A DNA stretch of 29,516 bases from Bacillota bacterium (GTDB taxonomy: Bacteria > Bacillota > Negativicutes > Sporomusales > Sporomusaceae): contig JAEWGR010000036.1 in NCBI GenBank assembly GCA_023388195.1, forward strand, positions 1 through 29,516, written 5' to 3'. The notes beneath the pieces are model-generated. The model saw nothing but the letters and a program-made list of their open reading frames with translations. It was not told the DNA's origin and ran no database searches. Positions 7,004 to 14,789 of this stretch are shown one piece after another; the stretch's first letter is position 1; each line of letters starts with the position of its first letter. The position numbers and the translations under genes were made by a program.

Positions 7004-8029
7004 CTAGACCATCATCCTGATGGCGTGTTTAATTAATACTTTGCCCACAGCCGCCACAGGTACGCCCAACAGCATGCCGATAATTCCAAATAACTCGCCG
7101 CCGGCAAAAAGAAAAAAAATGACCGTAATAGGATGTAACCCCACACTCTCACCCAGGATCTTAGGGCCGATGATACTGCCTTCCAATTGATGGATGATAA
7201 AAAATAGTAAGCCCACTTTTACTGCCAGCACCGGTGATTCCAGCAGTGCCAGCGTTATGGCCGGCGTCGCCCCGATAAATGCGCCGAAATAAGGGATTAT
7301 ATCCAGCAACCCGGCAGCAATACCAATCAATAAAGCAAAGGGAACTTTAAACAGATATAGCCCGGAGCTTACCAATATACCAACAATGACAGCCACCGTC
7401 AGTTGTCCCCTGATAACCCCGCTTAGTACTTTATCGACATCTTTTAAAGCTAACGTATATTCATGACGCCAGCGGCAGGGAATCAACAGCGTAAAACTTT
7501 CTTTAATCTGACGCCAGTCGTGTAAAAAATAAAAAGCTAAGATCGGGGTGATTGCCAGCCCGATAAAATGAGAAATCAAGCCCATGATGCTGTCTGTCAG
7601 ATCACGGATAAACCCCTGACCGGTCTGCTGCATGGATAATACCGCATCATCAATGGCAATCCGCATGGAATACGGTAAAACCGAGTTGTGATAATGATTC
7701 TGTATAAGATAAAATAATTCTTCCACTTTATTTAATATCTGGGGCAGTTCTTTAGCGAAGCTTTCCAGGTCTCTGACAAAAACCGGGATAAGACGCGCAC
7801 CGCCAAGTATCAGAATAGTAAATAAAACAACATATACCAGGGTAATGGCGAGTCCCCTTGACAGCCCTTTTTTCTCCAGGTAACAAACCGGCGGATTAAG
7901 CAGATACGCCAGTAGCAAAGCAATAATAAATGGATATAAGCCATTGCGGACAAGCCAAAAAAAATATACAATTGCCAGCGAAAATAAAATTAAAATTGCG
8001 AGCCGGACATTCTTTTTAGTAAAGTACAT
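7004..8029 (-). CDS. AI-2E family transporter (YrrI-like polytopic membrane protein)
   Basis: 341 residues with about seven or eight hydrophobic segments in the AI-2E exporter/TerC-adjacent UPF0118 pattern: two N-terminal membrane hairpins, a less hydrophobic central region (about 85-135), then TPILAFYFLHDWRQIK and the conserved C-terminal block containing IIPYFGAFIGATPA, HPITVIFFLFAGGELFG and GMLLGVPVAA. Members have been linked to autoinducer-2, to Na+/H+ exchange and to unknown cargo; the substrate here cannot be assigned. The ATG is preceded by AGGGAGG. It sits directly upstream of alaS, like Bacillus yrrI. A paralogue lies at 20427-21479. A conserved hairpin element ends about 20 bases before its start codon. 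Confidence 0.88.
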   Translation of the reverse strand: MYFTKKNVRLAILILFSLAIVYFFWLVRNGLYPFIIALLLAYLLNPPVCYLEKKGLSRGLAITLVYVVLFTILILGGARLIPVFVRDLESFAKELPQILNKVEELFYLIQNHYHNSVLPYSMRIAIDDAVLSMQQTGQGFIRDLTDSIMGLISHFIGLAITPILAFYFLHDWRQIKESFTLLIPCRWRHEYTLALKDVDKVLSGVIRGQLTVAVIVGILVSSGLYLFKVPFALLIGIAAGLLDIIPYFGAFIGATPAITLALLESPVLAVKVGLLFFIIHQLEGSIIGPKILGESVGLHPITVIFFLFAGGELFGIIGMLLGVPVAAVGKVLIKHAIRMMV

Positions 8030-8049
8030 ACCGTCCTCCCTGTTATGTC

Positions 8050-8117
8050 AGAAAAGACTTGGCCCATGCCAAGTCCCTCAGGACGCGCCCTTTAGGGTAG
8101 TCGCTCTTATGTCCACA
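8050..8117 (-). repeat. Hairpin element, copy A (see also 14904-14970)
   Basis: Read on the minus strand this copy has GTGGAC, a CCCTAAAGGG mini-hairpin, GCGTCCTG, then GACTTGG-N6-CCAAGTC followed by TTTTCT. GTGGAC, GCGTCCTG and the GACTTGG/CCAAGTCTTTTCT hairpin recur in copy B. The last part looks like an intrinsic terminator and lies about 20 bases before the yrrI-like start codon. It could be a cis-regulatory leader, a small RNA or a dispersed repeat. Confidence 0.5.
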
Positions 8118-8131
8118 GATTCTGGTAGACT

Positions 8132-8157
8132 AAAAAAAGGAGACCTTTTGGCCTCCC
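8132..8157 (-). terminator. Rho-independent terminator of the PRC-barrel/zinc-ribbon/small membrane protein unit
   Basis: On the minus strand GGAGGCC (8150-8156) pairs with GGTCTCC (8139-8145) around AAAA and is followed by seven Ts. It lies 13 bases after the stop codon at 8170. Confidence 0.85.
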
Positions 8158-8169
8158 TATTACCGGATC

Positions 8170-8370
8170 TTAATCCAGTTTTTTCATCAACCGCTTACGG
8201 GCCCGGCGCGCACCCCGCATCAAATCGCGGGTAGTATCGGCAACCGTGTCAGTACCATAGTCAAACAGCGGTTTTTTCTGTGGTTTAGCCATGGGACCTA
8301 TGATGGCGCCGAGTGCTGTTCCTACAAGTCCACCCCAAAGCAACCCTTGCCAAAACTTACTGCGCATCAT
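8170..8370 (-). CDS. Small glycine-zipper membrane protein (YtxH-like), function unknown
   Basis: 66 residues: one glycine-rich membrane segment (GLLWGGLVGTALGAIIGPM, about 9-27), then a basic tail ending RRARKRLMKKLD that should lie in the cytoplasm. The shape resembles short YtxH-type proteins, but there is no diagnostic motif. The AAGGGG site within the end of the upstream gene supports either of two adjacent ATGs (8370 or 8367). It starts one base after the zinc-ribbon gene's stop and is closed by a terminator, so it is the last gene of a three-gene unit. Confidence 0.7.
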   Translation of the reverse strand: MMRSKFWQGLLWGGLVGTALGAIIGPMAKPQKKPLFDYGTDTVADTTRDLMRGARRARKRLMKKLD

Positions 8371-8371
8371 A

Positions 8372-8569
8372 TCACCCCTTTTGTACCTCTAAATTAACAG
8401 TACCCTGGAGTAAATCATCATATAGTGTCAACGTGCCGTCAGATTCGACATTAAAAATTTTAACATCCTGATTCCGCACCGTAAACTCTACACAACAATC
8501 CCAACAGTAGTACTGGTCGGCACCCACTTTACCGATTCCCCGCTGCCCGCACACAGGACAAGTTGTCAT
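8372..8569 (-). CDS. Small zinc-ribbon protein, function unknown
   Basis: About 65 residues with CPVCG (residues 4-8) and YYCWDCC (about 25-31), which together form a four-cysteine zinc ribbon, followed by a strand-rich tail (VKIFNVESDGTLTLYDDLL). An upstream in-frame GTG at 8584 would sit on top of the preceding stop codon and its own GAGG, so the ATG at 8569, 9 bases after GAGG, is chosen. It is wedged between the PRC-barrel gene (gap 11) and the small membrane protein (gap 1), suggesting all three are cotranscribed. I do not recognise a named family. Confidence 0.72.
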   Translation of the reverse strand: MTTCPVCGQRGIGKVGADQYYCWDCCVEFTVRNQDVKIFNVESDGTLTLYDDLLQGTVNLEVQKG

Positions 8570-8580
8570 ATACCCACACC

Positions 8581-9093
8581 TCACACCTCTTTAGATTCAG
8601 GTATAAGAAGATCGGTCATCGTGTCTGGAACGATTAATTTATCCTGACCAACAACTTGTGCTTGCGGCAACGGCATAATTCTGCGACCATAGAGCAAATC
8701 GGTGATAAGGCCGTCTGAAATCTCATAAGCCTTGATTTCACCGGTGGTACTGTCATAAAGAGCGTCAACCAGTATGCCTAAACTTAATCCGGCATCAGTA
8801 TAAATTTGCTTGTCCAGCAAATCCCGTACATATTTTACAGTCCCCGGCATCATGGCCGGCGTAAGCTCCTGTACGGCATAATTGGCCCGAACCATAATAG
8901 CGCTTCTGCCTATGCTGAATAAATCCTCAAACACAATTCCGTAGTCGTTACTGAACCAATTGGCACCGGCCAGGACGATCCCCCGCACGGCAGCCTGTTC
9001 CAAGTCAATAATAACTTCTTGTACCTCGCCAATCTGTACACCAGTACCGGTAATCAGCACAGGCAGGCCAAATAATTCGCGTAATTTTTGCAT
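8581..9093 (-). CDS. yrrD: PRC-barrel domain protein (YrrD-like)
   Basis: About 170 residues made of two PRC-barrel-like beta domains (about 2-70 and 84-165): LRELFGLPVLITGTGVQIGEVQEVIID and QIYTDAGLSLGILVDALYD carry the typical entry strands. PRC barrels occur in photosynthetic reaction centre H subunits, RimM and sporulation proteins, and usually bind proteins or RNA; the role of YrrD is unknown. An upstream GTG overlaps the Shine-Dalgarno GGAGG, so the ATG at 9093 (5-base spacing) is chosen. Position between mnmA and the yrrI-like gene matches Bacillus, but yrrB and recD2, often found between them, are absent here. Confidence 0.85.
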   Translation of the reverse strand: MQKLRELFGLPVLITGTGVQIGEVQEVIIDLEQAAVRGIVLAGANWFSNDYGIVFEDLFSIGRSAIMVRANYAVQELTPAMMPGTVKYVRDLLDKQIYTDAGLSLGILVDALYDSTTGEIKAYEISDGLITDLLYGRRIMPLPQAQVVGQDKLIVPDTMTDLLIPESKEV

Positions 9094-9183
9094 ATCGGCC
9101 TCCACAACAGATTGTAATATTAGTATAACCAGAAACGAGGTCTTTATATCATTGTCATGTTTGAGAAAAATTTATCCAGCAGA

Positions 9184-10269
9184 TTACTTGATAATAATAC
9201 CGCCGCCAATCACCACATCATCCTGATAAAAAACTACCGATTGGCCCGGAGTGATTGCCCGCTGGGGCACTGCAAACCGTACCTGGACCTGGCCGTTGCC
9301 GAGCGGGCTGACAGTTGCCGGTGCAGCCGGCGCGCTGTACCGTATTTTTGCCTCTACGGCAAGGGGCTCTTCCAGTTTATCTATAGTGATAAAATTAAGA
9401 TCACCGGCAATAAGTTCTGACGAAAAAACATCCTCGTCAGAACCGACAACTACCTGGTTGCGTTCCGCGTCAAGAGCAATGACATATAACGGCTTGCCCA
9501 CAGCCAAGCCCAGGCCTTTGCGCTGCCCAATGGTGTATAATTGCACCCCCTGATGTTTGCCCAGTATGTTGCCGGCTGTATCGACAATAAACCCCGGGGT
9601 CAAAGAAGCAGGAATTTTTTCTTTTAGATAAGCCTTATAATCATCATTAGGCACAAAACAGATCTCCTGGCTGTCAGGTTTATCGGCAACCGACAGTCCC
9701 AGCTCTTTTGCCATTCTCCGGGTTTCGGTTTTGGCGAAGCTCCCCAAAGGCATTAAGAAATGTTGCAGCGTCTGCTGGTTAAGGTGATATAACGCATAGG
9801 ACTGATCCTTGGTCGGATCGATCCCTTTGCGGAGGATATAACGCTGGCGGCTGTCGTCATACATAATCTGGGCATAATGCCCTGTTGCCACATACTGCGC
9901 ACCAAGTGCCAGCGCTTTAGTTAAAAAGCCTTCAAATTTCAGATAACGATTGCAGGCAATGCAGGGATTTGGGGTTCGGCCAGCCGTATATTCAGCCATA
10001 AAATAATCAATGACCGTTTCCTGGAACATATCCCGGAAATTAAGAACATAATAAGGAATGCCCAACTTATCAGCAACTCGCCGCGCATCATCAACCGCCG
10101 TTATGGAGCAGCAGCCTCTGCTGTCGGGATTATCATTCACCTGTTCCTTTTCCCATATTTGCATTGTTGCGCCTATTACATCATAGCCTTGATGAACAAG
10201 AAGGGCGGCAGTTAAAGAACTGTCCACCCCTCCACTCATGGCTACAACCACTCTGGGTTTGACCGCCAT
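9184..10269 (-). CDS. mnmA: tRNA-specific 2-thiouridylase MnmA
   Basis: 361 residues, normal length. The PP-loop SGGVDSS (12-18) binds ATP; Cys103 (NPCIACN) and Cys204 (SQEICFVP) are the catalytic pair that carry the sulfur and form the transient disulfide, and YTIGQRKGLGL marks the middle domain. It makes 2-thiouridine at the wobble position of tRNA Lys/Glu/Gln. A TTG overlapping the iscU stop would add nine residues with no Shine-Dalgarno, so the ATG at 10269 (MAVKPRVVVAMSGG) is preferred; GGA lies about 11 bases upstream. It is the last gene of the Rrf2-iscS-iscU-mnmA unit, with IscS as the likely sulfur donor. No terminator is evident after it. Confidence 0.96.
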   Translation of the reverse strand: MAVKPRVVVAMSGGVDSSLTAALLVHQGYDVIGATMQIWEKEQVNDNPDSRGCCSITAVDDARRVADKLGIPYYVLNFRDMFQETVIDYFMAEYTAGRTPNPCIACNRYLKFEGFLTKALALGAQYVATGHYAQIMYDDSRQRYILRKGIDPTKDQSYALYHLNQQTLQHFLMPLGSFAKTETRRMAKELGLSVADKPDSQEICFVPNDDYKAYLKEKIPASLTPGFIVDTAGNILGKHQGVQLYTIGQRKGLGLAVGKPLYVIALDAERNQVVVGSDEDVFSSELIAGDLNFITIDKLEEPLAVEAKIRYSAPAAPATVSPLGNGQVQVRFAVPQRAITPGQSVVFYQDDVVIGGGIIIK

Positions 10270-10276
10270 TAAATTA

Positions 10277-10648
10277 TCACTTTCCTTTTTTAGCAATGTA
10301 ATCTTTTATTGCTTCATGCAATGCGTCGGCTGCCAGGTTTGAACAGTGCATTTTGGCAGGGGGCAGTCCGCCCAGGGCTTCGGCAACTGCTTGATTGGAA
10401 ATTTCCAGGGCTTCATCCAGGTTTTTCCCTTTTACCATCTCTGTCACCATGCTGCTGGTGGCAATAGCGGCACCACAGCCGAAGGTCTTGAATTTGACAT
10501 CGGTAATGATATCATTTTCTACCTGTAAATAGATCCGCATGATATCACCGCATTTGGCATTGCCAACTTCCCCCACACCGGCGGCGTCTTTTATTTCACC
10601 TACATTACGGGGATTTGTAAAATGATCCATAACTTTTTCAGTATACAT
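10277..10648 (-). CDS. iscU: Iron-sulfur cluster scaffold protein IscU (NifU N-terminal family)
   Basis: 123 residues, normal length for IscU. The three cluster-ligand cysteines are present: Cys33 (NAKCGD, with Asp35), Cys58 (TFGCGAA) and Cys102 (HCSNLA). It assembles [2Fe-2S]/[4Fe-4S] clusters from IscS sulfur. It begins MYTEKVMDHF after a GGAG site. The gap to iscS is 21 bases and to mnmA 7, so these are cotranscribed. The pattern lacks the LPPVK chaperone motif in its exact form (LPPAK here), as is common in Firmicutes/NifU-type scaffolds. Confidence 0.94.
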   Translation of the reverse strand: MYTEKVMDHFTNPRNVGEIKDAAGVGEVGNAKCGDIMRIYLQVENDIITDVKFKTFGCGAAIATSSMVTEMVKGKNLDEALEISNQAVAEALGGLPPAKMHCSNLAADALHEAIKDYIAKKGK

Positions 10649-10669
10649 AGTATTCTCTCCTCTCGCTAT

Positions 10670-11878
10670 TTAGTGATGATGGCAACTGGAGCAAGGATTA
10701 GATGGTTTAAAGTCAGCGGCACTGCCATACAGCGGAGACATGCTGCGAAGACGTTCAACAATTTCCGGCACAACCTCCAGGAAATAATTAACCTCTTCTT
10801 CGGTATTGCCCCGTCCCAGGGAAACACGCAATGAGCCATGGGCTACTTCATGCGTCAGTCCCATCGACAGCAGTACATGGGAAGGATCAAGTGAGCCGGA
10901 AGTACATGCTGAACCGCTGGAGGCAGCAATACCCTTTAAGTCTAAATTCAGCAGAAGAGATTCACCCTCTATATACAGAAAGCTAAAATTAACATTGCCT
11001 GGCATTCTTTGTTCCGGGTGACCATTTAGCCGGATATGGGGAATCTTTTCGGTGATACCGGCAATAATCTTATCACGCAGACCTTTAATATGCACTACTT
11101 TTTTGTCCATATCCCGCAACGCTATTTCCGCAGCCTTACCGAGACCTACAATTCCGGGTACATTCTCTGTGCCGGCCCGCAGGTTGCGCTCATGGCCGCC
11201 GCCATGCTGAATCTCCTCGAGTTTTACCCCGCGGCGGACATAAAGAGCTCCAACACCTTTGCTGGCATGGAATTTATGGCCGGACATAGTCAGCAGGTCG
11301 ATGTTTAGTTCCTTAACATCGATAGGACAGTTGCCAACTGCCTGAACAGCATCTGTATGAAAATAAATCCCTTTTTCTTTGGCTAGCTGGCCAATTTCTT
11401 TTACAGGCTGAATAGTGCCTACTTCGTTATTGGCAAACATAATACTAATCAGAATTGTCTTATCGGTAATCGCATTCTTTAAGTCATCCAGACTAATCAT
11501 GGCATGTTCATCAACAGGCAGATAAGTAACAGTAAATCCTTGTTTCTCAAGGTATTCGCAAGTATGTAGCACAGCATGATGTTCAATGGCGGTAGTAATT
11601 ATATGATTGCCTTTTTTGCGGTTGCCATAAGCCACACCTTTAATTGCCAGATTGTCGCCTTCAGTGCCCCCGCTGGTAAAGATTATTTCATTAGGAGCGG
11701 CATTAATCAGGGCAGCTACCTTTTCCCGGGCTTCTTCGATTGCTTTCCTGGTCTCACGGCCAAAAGAATGGACGCTGGAAGGGTTGCCGTATTTCTCGGT
11801 CATATATTCCAGCATTGATTCGGCAACTTCCCGTTCAACCGGGGTAGTAGCCGAGTGATCAAAATAAATACGTTTCAT
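10670..11878 (-). CDS. iscS: Cysteine desulfurase IscS/NifS
   Basis: 402 residues. PLP-binding Lys202 sits in MSGHKFHASKG, and the active-site persulfide Cys325 in SSGSACTSGSLDPSHVL. The N-terminus MKRIYFDHSATTPVE is typical, and an upstream extension in frame belongs to the Rrf2 gene's territory, so the ATG at 11878 (9 bases after AAGGAG, one base after the Rrf2 stop) is used. It supplies sulfur to IscU and to MnmA, both downstream. The C-terminus ends CSSCHHH, a small metal-binding-like tail beyond the usual family end; the function of that tail is unknown. Confidence 0.95.
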   Translation of the reverse strand: MKRIYFDHSATTPVEREVAESMLEYMTEKYGNPSSVHSFGRETRKAIEEAREKVAALINAAPNEIIFTSGGTEGDNLAIKGVAYGNRKKGNHIITTAIEHHAVLHTCEYLEKQGFTVTYLPVDEHAMISLDDLKNAITDKTILISIMFANNEVGTIQPVKEIGQLAKEKGIYFHTDAVQAVGNCPIDVKELNIDLLTMSGHKFHASKGVGALYVRRGVKLEEIQHGGGHERNLRAGTENVPGIVGLGKAAEIALRDMDKKVVHIKGLRDKIIAGITEKIPHIRLNGHPEQRMPGNVNFSFLYIEGESLLLNLDLKGIAASSGSACTSGSLDPSHVLLSMGLTHEVAHGSLRVSLGRGNTEEEVNYFLEVVPEIVERLRSMSPLYGSAADFKPSNPCSSCHHH

Positions 11879-11879
11879 A

Positions 11880-12314
11880 CTACTCATCTCCTTGTCCCTT
11901 TTCTTCATTGCATAAATCAGCAAGAGTAATGGAATCCAGCACAGAAGTGATGCTGTCTCTTACCTTAGCCCAAACACCGCGGGTTACACATATATTAACC
12001 CGTGAACAGAAAGTGCTGCTGCCATCATCGGCTAGCAGACAATCAACCGGGGCAATCGGACCTTCCATAATCCGGATAATATCGCCGACAGATATTTGTG
12101 CCGGTTCTTTGGTTAACGAATAGCCGCCCTGGGCTCCCCGCACACTTTTTACAAATCCGGCCTTCCTTAATGTACCCATTAACTGTTCCAGATAGTGTTC
12201 TGATATTCCCTGGCGCTGAGCTACGCTTTTGAGGGAAATAGCACCTTGGCCATAATGCAAAGCCAAATCATACATGGCGGCAACACCATAGCGTCCTTTC
12301 GTCGACAGTTTCAC
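11880..12314 (-). CDS. iscR: Rrf2 family regulator, IscR-like
   Basis: 144 residues from a GTG start at 12314 (MKLSTKGRYGVAAMYDLA), which sits 5 bases after GAGAGG; a longer reading frame would cross its own promoter. A winged-helix domain (about 1-75, with the wing SVRGAQGGYSL) is followed by Cys92, Cys103 and Cys109 (DCLLADDGSSTFC...NIC), spaced like the [2Fe-2S] ligands of IscR. Bacillus CymR in this position lacks a cluster and controls cysteine metabolism, so an iron-sulfur-sensing role is the better guess but not proven. It heads the iscS-iscU-mnmA operon and probably represses it. Confidence 0.88.
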   Translation of the reverse strand: MKLSTKGRYGVAAMYDLALHYGQGAISLKSVAQRQGISEHYLEQLMGTLRKAGFVKSVRGAQGGYSLTKEPAQISVGDIIRIMEGPIAPVDCLLADDGSSTFCSRVNICVTRGVWAKVRDSITSVLDSITLADLCNEEKGQGDE

Positions 12315-12327
12315 TGCAACCTCTCCC

Positions 12328-12345
12328 ACTCTGTCTTTTCCGAGT
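12328..12345 (-). promoter_or_regulatory. Candidate operator in the iscR leader
   Basis: An interrupted inverted repeat ACTC-N10-GAGT lies in the 5' untranslated region between the predicted start site and the GTG codon. Rrf2/IscR sites are palindromes of this general size, but the match to a known IscR box is weak. Confidence 0.3.
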
Positions 12346-12369
12346 ATTACGATAGGTTTTCTTTTTTTT

Positions 12370-12398
12370 AATATACCAAAATTATATCCAGTTGTCAA
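12370..12398 (-). promoter_or_regulatory. Sigma-A promoter of iscR-iscS-iscU-mnmA
   Basis: On the minus strand a perfect TTGACA (12393-12398) is 17 bases from TATATT (12370-12375). The predicted start is near 12363, about 50 bases before the iscR GTG. Confidence 0.8.
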
Positions 12399-12524
12399 AG
12401 GTGATTTACTATTTATTATTTGCGGTTATAGCAGCCCTATTCTTCATTTAAACAGGAACATACTGTTTAAACTGAATACAAATTACGGTGAACAGTTGAC
12501 ACCCTGCGAACCGTGCCGCTTAGC

Positions 12525-13856
12525 TTATTCTGCGTTGTTATTTTTAGACTTTAGCTGTTCTAACCTTTCGGCAAAACCGGCTTCCTGGCCATTGCGGGTA
12601 GGTCGATAATATTGACGGTGTCTGAGCTTGGCAGGCATATAATCCTGCTGAACATAACCGTTTTCATAGTCATGCGGATAGCGGTAACCCTTGCCATTCC
12701 CGAAATTGCGCGCCCCCCGGTAGCTGGCATCACAAAGATGGGGCGGCACAGCGCCAACATCAAGCCGGCGCACATCTTCCAGTGCGGCATCAACTGCCTT
12801 GTAAGCGGCATTGCTCTTAGGCGCGCAGGCCAGATACACAACCGCCTGGGCCAGCGGAATCCGGCCTTCAGGCAGCCCAATAAACTGCACAGCCTGAGCG
12901 GCAGTCATGGCGACAACAAGCGCCTGCGGGTCGGCATTGCCGATATCTTCAGCAGCACAAATAACTATTCTTCTGGCAATAAATTTTACGTCCTCCCCGG
13001 CTTCCAGCATCCGGGCAAGATAGTGCAGGGCGGCATCCGGATCTGAACCCCGCATACTTTTAATAAACGCCGAAACAACATCATAGTGATTATCGCCTTT
13101 TTTATCATAGGCTTGCAGCTTCTCACCGGCCACGGCTTCGATAACCGCCGGGCTGAGTACACCAGGTTGCCCTGGATCCAGCATGGCAGCTGCCTGTTCG
13201 ATAATATTGAGCGCGGTGCGGGCATCTCCGCCGGCTATGGCCGCAACCTTGAGCAAGGTATCTTCCGTATAAATCAGTTCCCTTTGGCCCAGTCCGCGGT
13301 CAGCATCTGTCAGCGCCTGTTTCAGAATCCGGGTAAGTCCCTGCTCATCAAGGCGTTTCAGACGAATTACGCGCATGCGCGACAGCAATGGCGAATTTAC
13401 CTCAAAATAGGGATTCTCAGTTGTTGCTCCTATTAAGATAACAGTACCGTTTTCAACATAAGGCAGGAGTACATCCTGCTGCCCTTTATTGAATCTATGA
13501 ATTTCATCGACAAATAGGATCGTTCGCCGTTGCTGGAGCCGCAGCCGTTCCTTGGCATTTTCCACCACTTTTCTGATGTCGGCGGTACCGGCGGCTACTG
13601 CATTTAAATTTTCAAAACAACTGCCGGTTGTTTGCGCAATAATATGAGCCAGTGTCGTTTTGCCTGTACCTGGCGGGCCATAGAGAATGACGGAAGGCAT
13701 ATTATCATTTTCAATCATACGCCGCAGGAATTTACCAGGACCAATAACCTCGTCCTGCCCAACATAGTCTGCCAGGGTTTGGGGCCGCATCCGTATTGCT
13801 AAAGGCCTGCTATCCGCTACAGGAGCTTCAAATAAATTTGAACTAAACAAATCCAT
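12525..13856 (-). CDS. rarA: Replication-associated recombination ATPase RarA (MgsA)
   Basis: 443 residues, the normal family length. AAA+ core with Walker A GPPGTGKT (60-67), Walker B ILFVDEIH (113-120), sensor region GATTENPYFEVNSPLLSR, and a C-terminal tetramerisation part with DLGV-like and NYENGYVQQDYMP motifs. RarA acts at stalled replication forks with SSB. A GGATG ribosome site precedes the ATG. It lies directly upstream of the Rrf2 gene, as yrvN does in Bacillus, but the Rrf2 operon has its own promoter. Confidence 0.95.
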   Translation of the reverse strand: MDLFSSNLFEAPVADSRPLAIRMRPQTLADYVGQDEVIGPGKFLRRMIENDNMPSVILYGPPGTGKTTLAHIIAQTTGSCFENLNAVAAGTADIRKVVENAKERLRLQQRRTILFVDEIHRFNKGQQDVLLPYVENGTVILIGATTENPYFEVNSPLLSRMRVIRLKRLDEQGLTRILKQALTDADRGLGQRELIYTEDTLLKVAAIAGGDARTALNIIEQAAAMLDPGQPGVLSPAVIEAVAGEKLQAYDKKGDNHYDVVSAFIKSMRGSDPDAALHYLARMLEAGEDVKFIARRIVICAAEDIGNADPQALVVAMTAAQAVQFIGLPEGRIPLAQAVVYLACAPKSNAAYKAVDAALEDVRRLDVGAVPPHLCDASYRGARNFGNGKGYRYPHDYENGYVQQDYMPAKLRHRQYYRPTRNGQEAGFAERLEQLKSKNNNAE

Positions 13857-13885
13857 AATTGTCGATCATCCTTTACCACTTTGCC

Positions 13886-13894
13886 AGTATATCA
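13886..13894 (-). promoter_or_regulatory. Possible extended -10 promoter of rarA
   Basis: On the minus strand TGATATACT (TGN plus TATACT) lies about 30 bases before the rarA start. No good -35 box is present at the proper distance, so this is tentative. Confidence 0.35.
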
Positions 13895-13947
13895 GAATTT
13901 TTACATTACTTATAGCCTTAATACCTGTAGATATTCTAAACAACCAT

Positions 13948-13976
13948 GGAAAAATCCTGGTTGCGGATGCAGGATT
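13948..13976 (-). terminator. Possible weak terminator or attenuator hairpin upstream of rarA
   Basis: AATCCTG (13953-13959) pairs with CAGGATT (13970-13976) around a 10-base loop, and on the minus strand a short T-run follows. It lies between the strong satP terminator and the rarA promoter, so it may catch read-through. The rest of the 282-base gap shows nothing else convincing. Confidence 0.35.
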
Positions 13977-14047
13977 AATTGAGAAAAAGTACAATTTCTT
14001 GTTACCAACAGGGCAAGTGGAGTTTCCTGCAACTGGGTAGAATAGCC

Positions 14048-14096
14048 AAAAAACACGACCATTGCACCCTAAACATGAGGATACAACAGTCGTGTT
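14048..14096 (-). terminator. Rho-independent terminator after the satP-like gene
   Basis: On the minus strand AACACGAC and GTCGTGTT pair, with an inner extension (GTTGTA/TGCAAT, with wobbles) after one mismatch, and six Ts follow. It begins about 40 bases after the stop codon. Confidence 0.8.
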
Positions 14097-14138
14097 GCGT
14101 TCACTGATATAACTTACATTTAAATGAGGTTGTCTTAA

Positions 14139-14759
14139 TTAACCCCGTCTTAGGATACCAAGCGGTTTGCCGATAGGAAGAACAACCCGGCCGGCAAACT
14201 TGTTAAGGAAAATAGCGCCACTTGCGTAAAAACCAAGGATGCTGATCCCCAGCTCAGACCAGGCCGCTATGGAGTGAGCCCAGTGCAAGCCCCAGGAATC
14301 AAGGGCAAGGCAAATCAACAGTACATCAATTAAAACCATAATCCCGATAAAAACCTTGTTCGTATCCAGGGATGCTACGGTTGCAAATACCGAAAAAATG
14401 AAGTAACCAAAAAATGCAAACCCCAGCTGGCTCACATCCGCCTGGGCAGCAAGAGCGGCTCCAAATACCCCGCCTTTAATCATCCAGGCCATTGCCACAC
14501 TATACCAGAAAAGACCAAAAGCACCTAAAACAGTAGCACCAAAAAGATTATTGTGCTTAAAATCCCAGTATGAGGCAACAAATTGAGCAGTGGCTCCTAG
14601 GAAAAAAGCCCAAGGGATGAGGAATGCGGTACCTGACGTCCAGCCTAATTTTTGCGATGCGGCAACAAGTGTTACCATGGCCAGACCAAATACGCCTAAC
14701 GGAGTTGGATCAGCGATAACTTCAGAAATTTTTTGTACTTCACCTGGTGTGTTGCTCAT
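14139..14759 (-). CDS. satP: Acetate/succinate uptake transporter, GPR1/FUN34/YaaH (SatP) family
   Basis: 206 residues with six membrane segments, the normal layout. The family signature NPxPLGL appears as DPTPLGVFGLA at residues 17-27, with Asp instead of the usual Asn. A second family motif region, FFGYFIFSVFATVASL, is in segment four. Members move acetate or succinate, often as anion channels; acetate would suit an acetogenic or fermentative anaerobe, but the substrate is inferred. The ATG follows GGGGG by 5 bases. It has its own promoter and terminator, is flanked by the 6S RNA and rarA, and is not in this place in Bacillus, so it looks like an independent insertion into the conserved block. 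Confidence 0.88.
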   Translation of the reverse strand: MSNTPGEVQKISEVIADPTPLGVFGLAMVTLVAASQKLGWTSGTAFLIPWAFFLGATAQFVASYWDFKHNNLFGATVLGAFGLFWYSVAMAWMIKGGVFGAALAAQADVSQLGFAFFGYFIFSVFATVASLDTNKVFIGIMVLIDVLLICLALDSWGLHWAHSIAAWSELGISILGFYASGAIFLNKFAGRVVLPIGKPLGILRRG

Positions 14760-14789
14760 AATATCCCCCTATAAAAAATTTACTCAATA

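Noticed and set aside
8036..8169. A T-box or known riboswitch before the yrrI-like gene
   Set aside because: The conserved T-box sequence and the specifier/antiterminator layout are missing, and no known riboswitch core is recognisable.
11880..12398. A longer Rrf2 protein starting at 12398
   Set aside because: The extra 28 residues would run across the -35, -10 and leader; the GTG at 12314 has a proper ribosome site and gives the family N-terminus.
12612..13046. A 144-codon plus-strand ORF inside rarA
   Set aside because: It is fully covered by the conserved C-terminal domain of RarA on the other strand and has no family features.
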